From contig JAIRTK010000186.1 in the NCBI GenBank assembly GCA_031254955.1, positions 1 to 12,495 on the forward strand: a stretch of 12,495 nucleotides of DNA. The letters run 5' to 3'. Shown piece after piece: positions 8,601 through 12,495 of this stretch (positions are counted from its first letter, which is position 1; each line of letters opens with the position of its first letter). The DNA is from Opitutaceae bacterium. GTDB taxonomy: Bacteria > Verrucomicrobiota > Verrucomicrobiia > Opitutales > Opitutaceae. The position numbers were made by a program, and so were the translations under genes. Under the pieces are notes generated by a model. The model worked only from the letters and a program-made list of their open reading frames with translations, made no database searches and had not been told where the DNA came from.

Positions 8601-9170
8601 TTCGCGGTCGGGGACGGCGGGCCTCATCTCGCCGCCGGGCGCGACGCGGCGCGGCTGCACGACATCCACGCGGTATTTGTTCAACGCATCCCGGCCCACG
8701 CTGTTCGGGTCCAGCCCCTCCGAGGACAGCAGAACCGCGTCGAGGCGCGCGTAGAACCGCGCGGAATCCTCGATTTCCAGCAGTCGCACGCCGGCCTCCA
8801 GCCGCGCCTCGCCCACGTGCTCCCAATACCAGCCGTCCCGCCCGTGCCGGCCCGATTCACGCGCCGCGGGCTGCCCGTCGAGCTTGATGAGGCAGCGGCG
8901 CGTCCCAGGCTGGCTGGCGGGAAAATCCTGCGTGCGCGTCCAGATTTGGTAAACGCCGGGGCGCGTGATGTTGACGCCGGCGAAGGCGGTGCCCGGCATG
9001 TTGCTGGACTGGATGTGAATCCCGGTTTTCTGCCACGAGCCGAGCGCGACAAACGTCTCGGGTTCGACAAGCAACGTGGCGCCGGCGGCGGACGCGCCAA
9101 GCGGGGCGAAGGCGAGCGCCGCGCCGGCGGACAGGCGGGCGACGAGTTTGGCAAAGGGTAGTTTCGGCAT
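5673..9170 (-). CDS. Large exported protein, probable carbohydrate-active enzyme of unassigned family
   Basis: The 1165-residue product opens with a good signal peptide (1-28, ending GASA), which also supports this start; no Shine-Dalgarno is visible. Residues about 31-150 look like a beta-sandwich ligand-binding module: VEPETFVALGSWQ, VYQIWTRTQDF, KLDGQ, GWYWEHVG, LEIEDSARFYARLDAVLLSSEG, a pattern I associate with secreted planctomycete/verrucomicrobial enzymes. Residues about 230-490 appear beta-rich. Residues about 500-910 look helical and may be an alpha/alpha toroid, with conserved-looking blocks ADDEASGWDARLKGPANIES (523-542) then PNTVTHAAPLAY, FYNVAVYPCWWDLLDLW (698-714), YTCLHHVWWRGDRTW (756-770), GYYLSDYIDVMQRPDYPRAG (861-880) and TSFYWHHVPVHLAML (884-898). 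The paired His, Trp and acidic residues suggest a catalytic cleft. The C-terminus (about 950-1165) looks like beta domains. I do not recognise the family; a lyase or glycosidase is an inference. It is divergent from the LacI gene across a shared operator. Confidence 0.85.
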   Translation of the reverse strand: MPKLPFAKLVARLSAGAALAFAPLGASAAGATLLVEPETFVALGSWQKTGIHIQSSNMPGTAFAGVNITRPGVYQIWTRTQDFPASQPGTRRCLIKLDGQPAARESGRHGRDGWYWEHVGEARLEAGVRLLEIEDSARFYARLDAVLLSSEGLDPNSVGRDALNKYRVDVVQPRRVAPGGEMRPAVPDREAPPLAALDAPGATLVFRAARAADGSARVWREVAHRTSGGPAVTVEAGVEPLLLMESAENIASFEGYFPAWKNDAVVAWQLGGRTFSRPADPRDPFAAGWQSRLEPVAARRVKTGGGADAVEVEYREILPVGMVLSRAPRTIRAIWHAPAEGFAARVEVEHEAEADGWYAFAFASGAAVPRDEVAAVQLPPLFQFRRVPDAAEMITSSLTSHPFALVERRAKGGAAGATFGVVAAPEFLSREWPTKHNARCGFALVAPSGEAQGWIFAPILGGKNSHAKRGEKVRATWWAVAAPQPWTEVMRAADTKIFGLADYREPVAASLTEQALNIIDLMADDEASGWDARLKGPANIESPNTVTHAAPLAYFTAARLTRDEAFFNRRALPALEYLLSRPGAHFALSAEGNLYVTKRTARIDFKNLFFGSAVWQGADDLTGGLNPWLLDYMRTAEGRPLKPANNSAETDWSGWLALLRQKPDAALLKRVQANADGWIKRAFENNPGLTKTTGIQPFYNVAVYPCWWDLLDLWQLTGEPRYLDAARLGAWQTVAGQWVTPPPGGGALTLYPENKYTCLHHVWWRGDRTWRMGWPEGIKPHIRARASFAMPEKTVPEWVVSPSGLGVEQPITYFSASDKMSNIQLAVWAPSLLRLYGGTGDDYWRVFARNAIIGRGANYPGYYLSDYIDVMQRPDYPRAGPDLTSFYWHHVPVHLAMLLDYLVTDADVRTQGAVRFPYARQQGYVWFTSRVYGGRAGRVFDDEDCRLWLDRTKFRVDTPLVDYFGARGKNQFHLVLLNQSRGEVTAGVELDSAALRLAPGARPALRTAGDPGKKTRLVLKPDGRRLVTLPPGGLAVLTFDAAEETVTPAIPKLETRPVSADLGKTWGEMRAFRIRSPFGSDAVYVVLDGRPGAGATARLELESGGAAVGNGPRADAFPYEFSVPRVDMARDIRLRLHLAESGKPETATPWFELPGTKEKAEGPKN

Positions 9171-9179
9171 GGCGGACAG

Positions 9180-9208
9180 GGTAGTTTCGTAAACGTTTAC
9201 GATGTCAA
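9180..9208 (-). promoter_or_regulatory. Possible promoter of the large enzyme gene
   Basis: On the - strand a perfect TTGACA (9208-9203) is followed 17 nt later by ACTACC (9185-9180), a poor -10 match. The 16-bp palindrome fills almost the whole spacer. If real, transcription would begin within a few bases of the ATG at 9170, giving a near-leaderless message, which fits the missing Shine-Dalgarno. Confidence 0.4.
9187..9202. promoter_or_regulatory. LacI-type operator palindrome
   Basis: TCGTAAACGTTTACGA is a perfect 16-bp palindrome with the central CG and AAACGTTT core typical of LacI/GalR-family operators. It lies in the 88-bp gap between the divergent regulator and enzyme genes, 17 bp before the enzyme start. 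Its last base coincides with the first base of an upstream in-frame ATG of the regulator frame, which argues that the regulator starts later, at 9259. The neighbouring LacI protein is the obvious ligand, acting on the enzyme gene and probably on itself. Confidence 0.85.
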
Positions 9209-9258
9209 TGCAAAAACTTGCCCTCCGCCGTCGCCCGCCTCATTTTGTCCGGGATTTC

Positions 9259-10347
9259 ATGGCCGCAAAATCCAAAACCTCGTCCGCCTCCGCCGCCGTC
9301 CCGGTCAATATCAAGAGCCTCGCCCGGCTCGTCGGCGTGAGCATCGGCACCGTCTCGCGGGCGCTCAACAACCGCTACGGCGTGAACCCCGACACGCGCC
9401 GCCGCGTGCTGGAGGCGGCGCGCGCGCACCACTTTCTGCCCAACGGCGCCGCCCGCCGCCTGCGCCACCGCCCCTCGCTGCAACTCGGGCTTTTTTTCGC
9501 CCCCTACTACGGCCCGAACCGCGAGATCAACCCCGCCGCGCTCAACCTCATCGAGACCCTGCGCGCCAGCCTGGCGGAGCACGGCGCGGAGTTGCGCGTG
9601 CTCTATTACAAGGACGACGAGGACCTGCGCGCCCAAGCCGAGGGCGTGGACGTGGGGCTGTTTTACGGGCACTTCGAGGCGCCGGCGTTTCACGTCGCGC
9701 ACGCGCTGGGCGTCCCCGCCATCCTCTACGACAAACGCTCGGCGCACGAGGACCAGGTGTCGCTCATGGCCGACACGGGCCGGAGCTGCGGCATGGCGGT
9801 GCAGTATCTCGCCGCGCTCGGCCATGAGCGCATCGCGATGGTCACGGGACCCTCGGGCGAGCAGTATTTCCACAACTATCTGGAAACGTTTCCGGCGGCG
9901 ATGGCGGAGTTCAACCTGCCCGTCCGCCCGGAGTGGGTCGTCACGCTGGACGCCGCCGCCTGCAACAAGGACGGCGCGCGCGACGCCGTGCTGCCGCTTC
10001 TCAAAAAACGCGTCCGCCCCACGGCCATTATTTTTGCCTCCGACTGGCTCGCCATCGGCGGACGCAAGGCCGCGCGCGACGCCGGGCTTCGCGTGCCGGA
10101 CGACATCAGCCTCATCGGCTATGACAATCTCCCCATCACCTCCGAGCTGGACCCGCCGCTGACCACCTTCGACGTGCACATCCCGCGCGTGGTCGAGACC
10201 CTCACCCTGCTCGCCACGCAACTCGGCACCCGCCAGCGCCGGGCCGCGCGGGGCGCGTTGCGGAAGGAATACCTCATCACTCCCGATTTCGTGAAGCGCC
10301 AGTCCTGCCGCTGTCTGCGCCCCGCGCGTGGAAAACCGGGGGCGTGA
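9259..10347 (+). CDS. LacI-family transcriptional regulator
   Basis: This 362-residue cytoplasmic DNA-binding protein has the full LacI/GalR architecture. The helix-turn-helix is at about 17-36 (IKSLARLVGVSIGTVSRALN), followed by the third helix and the hinge PNGAARRLRHRPSLQLGLFF. The periplasmic-binding-protein-like core follows, with VQYLAALGHERIAMVTGP and the typical C-terminal motif PTAIIFASDWLAIGGRKAAR then DDISLIGYDNLPITSELDPPLTT, where D290 of GYDN is the usual sugar-contact region. An earlier in-frame ATG at 9202 would overlap the operator and add 19 atypical residues, so ATG 9259 is preferred; neither has a good Shine-Dalgarno. It is divergent from the 1165-residue enzyme gene and is likely its sugar-responsive repressor. 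It ends in a Cys/Arg-rich tail (QSCRCLRPARGK). The inducer is unknown. Confidence 0.93.
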   Translation: MAAKSKTSSASAAVPVNIKSLARLVGVSIGTVSRALNNRYGVNPDTRRRVLEAARAHHFLPNGAARRLRHRPSLQLGLFFAPYYGPNREINPAALNLIETLRASLAEHGAELRVLYYKDDEDLRAQAEGVDVGLFYGHFEAPAFHVAHALGVPAILYDKRSAHEDQVSLMADTGRSCGMAVQYLAALGHERIAMVTGPSGEQYFHNYLETFPAAMAEFNLPVRPEWVVTLDAAACNKDGARDAVLPLLKKRVRPTAIIFASDWLAIGGRKAARDAGLRVPDDISLIGYDNLPITSELDPPLTTFDVHIPRVVETLTLLATQLGTRQRRAARGALRKEYLITPDFVKRQSCRCLRPARGKPGA

Positions 10348-10468
10348 CCCGAATGACGGTTGGGATTTGCCCCTGATTTCAAGGCTTTCTCTTTTTAACC
10401 GGGGTTGCGCGCCGCCGGTGTAACGCAGGTTGTCCTACCCATTCCCAATGAAAACCACTCTTTTGCAG
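10348..10468. other. Gene-free stretch after the regulator
   Basis: No gene, strong terminator hairpin or promoter is seen. It leads into the repeat-dense segment from 10469. Confidence 0.4.
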
Positions 10469-10488
10469 GGGCGTCGCAAGCGGTGCCC
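10469..10488. repeat. Degenerate REP-like hairpin, family B
   Basis: GGGCGTCGC, AA, GCGGTGCCC resembles the family B hairpin (GGGCTTCGC, AA, GCGAAGCCC) with a few substitutions that break the pairing. No GTAG (CTAC) head is left, so this is probably an old remnant. Confidence 0.4.
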
Positions 10489-10502
10489 GGCTTGATAACC
10501 GC

Positions 10503-10555
10503 GCACCAGCAACGGACGTGCACCAGCAACGGGCTTCGCACCAGCAACGGGCTTC
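10503..10555. repeat. Short tandem array derived from a REP tail
   Basis: GCACCAGCAACGG occurs three times, starting at 10503, 10520 and 10538 (units of 17, 18 and 18 bp). The second and third units continue with GGCTTC, the beginning of the family B hairpin arm, so the array runs straight into the REP copy at 10549-10572. It looks like slippage or aborted duplication of the REP tail. Confidence 0.7.
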
Positions 10556-10572
10556 GCAAGCGAAGCCCCTAC
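10549..10572 (-). repeat. REP-like element, family B, copy 1
   Basis: A perfect 9-bp stem (GGGCTTCGC/GCGAAGCCC, AA loop) is followed by CTAC at 10569-10572, so on the - strand it reads GTAG followed by the hairpin. Copies 2 and 3 have the same hairpin. It lies 57 bp outside the left end of the MITE-like element. Confidence 0.72.
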
Positions 10573-10698
10573 ATGGCTCTGCTTATAAAGTGTCATATTC
10601 ACTGGGAAAGGGTTTTATACCATTTCTTAGGGCGCCTAACAAAATTACAATAGGGCAGGCCGAAAGACGGTATGAAAAGCGAGGGGAAAGGCGAAGAT

Positions 10699-10722
10699 GT
10701 AGGGGCTTCGCTTGCGAAGCCC
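10699..10722 (+). repeat. REP-like element, family B, copy 2
   Basis: GTAG at 10699-10702 is directly followed by GGGCTTCGC, TT, GCGAAGCCC (10703-10722), a perfect 9-bp stem, and then CGTCGC. With copy 3 it forms an outward-facing inverted pair of 135 bp (10699-10833) inside the MITE-like element. Confidence 0.72.
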
Positions 10723-10810
10723 GTCGCGGAAGGACGCCACGGATTTGCTTCCGCCAGTGCGCCGGCGCAGTCGCATAAAACACAAACGCGCGCGACTGCC
10801 GTCCGGCAAC

Positions 10811-10833
10811 GGGCTTCGCAAGCGAAGCCCTAC
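10811..10833 (-). repeat. REP-like element, family B, copy 3
   Basis: The hairpin GGGCTTCGC, AA, GCGAAGCCC occupies 10811-10830 and CTAC is at 10830-10833, overlapping the stem by one base compared with copy 1. The tail GCAACG before the hairpin is shared with copy 1. It pairs with copy 2 as a BIME-like unit. Confidence 0.72.
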
Positions 10834-10942
10834 ATCCGCCGCCGCGCGCCTCCATGTCCGCTGTGTCTCTTCGATCAAGCCTTCTTTTTGTTAGATGCTC
10901 TTAATCAAAACCCTTCTTGAGAAACACCCTCCAAGCCGACCT

Positions 10943-11036
10943 CGGATTGCACGGATTTCAACGGACGACACAGATTAAATCCTTTGTTTTTCAGTGAATT
11001 AAACATCCGTGTAATCCGTTTTATCCGTGCAATCCG
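10943..11036. repeat. Inverted repeat of ATCCGTG/CACGGAT type
   Basis: Arms 10943-10976 and 11003-11036 are inverted copies: CGGATTGCACGGAT is exact in both, followed by ACGGA and CACRGAT blocks with a few differences and one indel. The loop is about 26 nt. Such ATCCGTGCAATCCGTGG blocks are, from memory, common dispersed intergenic repeats in PVC and Bacteroidetes genomes. It lies in the 186 bp between the MITE-like element and the IS. Transcribed, it would form a long hairpin. Confidence 0.7.
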
Positions 11037-11086
11037 TGGTTAAAAGAATTGGTGTAAAAAGTGAAACTGGGAGGAAAGTGGTATAA

Positions 11087-11937
11087 GAGCGTCTAACAAA
11101 ATGATTTGAAAAGGAGGCGAAGGCACTATGAAACCGAGGGAAGTCAAAACCATTGTTGAGCGACGGGCTATGGTCGGAGATCGAGGAGTTGCTGCCGGTC
11201 AAGCCGAGGCGCAAGCGCAACCCCGGGCGCAAGCGCGTGGGCAACCGGGAGGCGCTCACGGAGATAATCTTCATCCTGAAGACGGGGATGGGCTGGGAGG
11301 ATCTGCCGCAGGAGCTTGGCTGCGGGAGCGGCATGACCTGCTGGCGGCGGATGCGCGAATGGCTGGCGGCGGGGGGCTGAGAGCGCCTGCAAACCAAGCT
11401 GCGCGAAAAGCTCGACGGAGCGGGGAAAATCGACTGGTCGAGGGCGGCCGTGGATTCAAGCAGCGTGCGGGCTGTTTTTGGGGGAGCCAGACCGGTCCCA
11501 ATCCGGTCGACCGGGCGAAGCCGGGCAGCCAACACCATGTCCTGACCGACGCCCTGGGCGTGCCCCTGGCCACGGGCCTCTCGTCGGCGAACCGGCACGA
11601 CAGCCAGTATCTGTTTGCGCTGCTGGCCGCGCTGCCCGGCTGCCTGCGCCGCAAAATCGTCAGTCTGTATGCCGACCGGGCCTAGGACAGCGAGGAGTTC
11701 CGCCGCCGCCTCAGCCAGGAGGGCATCACGCCGTTTCTTGCCCGGCGCGGCGTCGCCCACGGCAGCGGCTTGGGCGCAAGCCGCTGGGTGGTCGAGCGCA
11801 CCATCGCCTGGCTCCACCAATTCCGGCGGCTGCGCATTCGTTACGAGCGGCACGGTTATATGCATCGCGCTTTCCTTTCGCTTGCCGCTTCCATCATCAT
11901 GTCAAGATCACTCCAAAATTCATTTTGTTGGACGCTC
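11087..11937 (+). mobile_element. Decayed IS5-family insertion sequence
   Basis: The left end GAGCGTCTAACAAAATGA (from 11087) and the reverse complement of the right end GAGCGTCCAACAAAATGA (from 11937) are inverted repeats with one mismatch in 18. The 851-bp length fits IS5-family groups of the IS427/IS1031 kind. Flanks are TAA on the left and TTG on the right, so no intact target duplication remains. The only gene is a broken transposase on the + strand. Confidence 0.88.
11111..11117 (+). promoter_or_regulatory. Strong Shine-Dalgarno of the IS transposase
   Basis: AAGGAGG lies 10 nt before the ATG at 11128 and fixes that codon as the original transposase start, although the frame is broken a few codons later. 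No host gene in the window has a comparable site. Confidence 0.7.
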
Positions 11938-11961
11938 TTGGTCTGCTGGGATCGATATTGA
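11128..11961 (+). pseudogene. IS5-family transposase, inactivated by four lesions
   Basis: Joining frames recovers an almost complete DDE transposase. After ATG 11128 (MKPREVK) a 1-nt shift in the A run at 11146-11149 is needed to reach LLSDGLWSEIEELLPVKPRR in the frame from 11150, which continues with REALTEIIFILKTGMGWEDLPQ. TGA at 11378-11380 replaces the Trp expected in the family's GW-ERL motif. The frame goes on as ERLQTKLREKLDGAGKIDWS and then VDSSSVRA, which holds the first catalytic Asp. A 1-nt loss in the T5G5 run (11475-11484) then moves it to GPNPVDRAKPGSQHHVLTDA and LYADRA (second Asp). TAG at 11683-11685 replaces the Tyr usual in the YDS motif. The last part carries RWVVERTIAWLHQFRRLRIR (catalytic Glu) and ends at a TGA beyond the right IS end, so the native stop also seems lost. 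Confidence 0.9.
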
Positions 11962-12003
11962 GCATTTTGGAATCTTCGCCTGTGAACTTTGGTCAATATC
12001 GAT
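11951..12003. other. 11-bp inverted repeat downstream of the IS
   Basis: ATCGATATTGA (11951-11961) and TCAATATCGAT (11993-12003) are exact inverted copies with a 31-nt spacer. The site is 95 bp after the stop of the sialidase-like gene on the - strand. It has no adjacent U run, so it is a weak terminator candidate; a protein-binding site is equally possible. The rest of 11938-12097 shows no gene. Confidence 0.4.
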
Positions 12004-12097
12004 ACGCCGTGCCCGTTTCAAAGCATCACACAAGAAGCGAGTGTTATTGGAGAGTTTGTAGAACTATGGCAAAAGCCCGGAAAAATTTAGCCATCCA

Positions 12098-12495
12098 TCA
12101 TGGTTGGGCGCTCTCATTCGGAAACGGAGCAGCATCTTTGGGTGTTCTGCCATCAGTGCTCAACATAAAATCAGCTTCAGCGGGCGCTATGGCATGACGT
12201 TTATTCACGGCGGTGGCCTTGTTTACGCTTTGCCGAAAGCGAGTTTTCCCCGAAACTGTTTTGCCCGCCAATACATCTTCCTCCGCGAATACAGCCATAA
12301 GGATCTCTTTCGCGCGGTGGCGTTGATAATCATATATAATATAAATACGTCCATCACTTGCCTGCATGCCGTCGGGATAGCTGACTTCGTTGCGCTCATC
12401 AATCACCAGACCGCCTTGCCAGTTCTTTCCGTCATTGTCCGACACGAATGCCATTAGTTGCGAACGCCCTGTTTTGGCCGTTATCGCCCCGTGCT
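12098..12495 (-). CDS. Sialidase-like (BNR-repeat) protein, C-terminal part
   Basis: The frame is open to the window edge, so the start lies outside and only about 132 C-terminal residues are visible. LMAFVSDNDGKNWQGGLVID is an Asp-box-like segment (SDNDGKNW), followed by ERNEVSYPDGMQASDGRIYI and IYDYQRHRAKEILMAVFAEEDVLAG, which match the last blades of exo-alpha-sialidase-like six-bladed propellers widespread in Verrucomicrobiota and Planctomycetota. Members are usually exported, but the N-terminus is not visible here. Many are not proven to act on sialic acid, so the substrate should be left open. The ATG at 12454 is internal (Met in QLMAFVSD), not the start. The last 45 residues are a polar tail ending ESAQP. 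The gene lies beyond the decayed IS and its composition looks lower in GC than the central genes. Confidence 0.8.
   Translation of the reverse strand, partial: HGAITAKTGRSQLMAFVSDNDGKNWQGGLVIDERNEVSYPDGMQASDGRIYIIYDYQRHRAKEILMAVFAEEDVLAGKTVSGKTRFRQSVNKATAVNKRHAIAPAEADFMLSTDGRTPKDAAPFPNESAQP

Larger units (their letters stand above)
10630..10900. mobile_element. MITE-like element with IS5-type ends
   Basis: The left end GGGCGCCTAACAAAATTA and the reverse complement of the right end GAGCATCTAACAAAAAGA are imperfect terminal inverted repeats closely matching those of the IS at 11087-11937. TTA flanks both sides (10627-10629 and 10901-10903), a 3-bp TNA target duplication as known for IS5-family groups. 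The left end stays collinear with the IS up to an ATGAAA at 10672 (32 nt from the TAAC of the repeat, 31 nt in the IS), which suggests an internal-deletion derivative. The 271 bp encode no transposase, and about half of the interior is a REP pair. It would need a transposase in trans. Confidence 0.75.

Noticed and set aside
9202..9258. Earlier ATG for the LacI regulator
   Set aside because: It touches the operator palindrome and would add 19 residues not seen in LacI proteins before the helix-turn-helix; ATG 9259 is more natural.
10503..10833. CRISPR-like repeat array
   Set aside because: Repeat copies alternate in orientation, spacers are irregular or absent, and no cas genes occur; the GTAG-headed hairpins fit REP elements better.
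10405..10920. Small open frames across the repeat region
   Set aside because: They run through REP hairpins and the tandem array and consist of translated repeat sequence, with no ribosome binding site and no family likeness.
11128..11685. Single 185-codon open frame over the IS
   Set aside because: Only its first seven codons and its part after 11485 match transposase; the middle is out of frame. It is part of the pseudogene, not a gene.
12098..12454. Complete small gene starting at 12454
   Set aside because: The reading frame continues upstream without a stop to the window edge and the residues before the Met fit the sialidase-like propeller, so the Met is internal.

Overview
The window looks like accessory carbohydrate-metabolism DNA from a high-GC member of the Verrucomicrobiota, most likely an Opitutaceae-like bacterium. 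This is inferred from the combination of a GH106-type rhamnosidase, an SSS sodium/solute symporter, a LacI regulator and a sialidase-like protein, from very GC-rich coding, from host starts without Shine-Dalgarno sequences, and from the dispersed intergenic repeats. No rRNA, tRNA or CRISPR array was seen.

Layout. Positions 4-2979 (-) encode a secreted GH106-type alpha-L-rhamnosidase. Positions 3081-5036 (-) encode an SSS-family sodium symporter that ends 101 bp upstream of it, so the two are probably co-transcribed (transporter first). Positions 5037-5672 are a gene-free, repeat-rich spacer: an inverted pair of REP-like hairpins with GTAG heads in the middle, GCGAAT-type repeats in opposite orientation on either side, and purine/pyrimidine tracts outermost, including an 18-bp tandem repeat. 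Positions 5673-9170 (-) encode an exported protein of 1165 residues of no family I can name, probably a carbohydrate-active enzyme. It is divergent from a LacI-type regulator (9259-10347, +). The gap between them carries a perfect 16-bp palindrome of LacI-operator type directly next to a TTGACA box.

Positions 10348-11086 hold no gene but are dense in repeats: a second REP-like family (three good copies, one degenerate), a small tandem array derived from the REP tail, a 271-bp MITE-like element with IS5-type ends and TTA/TTA flanks that carries a REP pair inside it, and a 34-nt inverted repeat of ATCCGTG type. Positions 11087-11937 are a decayed IS5-family insertion sequence whose transposase has two frameshifts and two nonsense codons. 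Its left end is collinear with that of the MITE. Positions 12098-12495 (-) are the C-terminal part of a sialidase-like protein that continues beyond the window.

Working model: the LacI regulator senses a sugar and controls the large exported enzyme by an operator placed in its promoter. The enzyme, the rhamnosidase and perhaps the sialidase-like protein release sugars from a complex rhamnose-containing glycan, and the symporter imports a product. The GH106 gene and the sialidase-like gene look less GC-rich than the central genes, so the locus may be a mosaic. The least described elements are the 1165-residue protein and the REP/MITE/IS assemblage.
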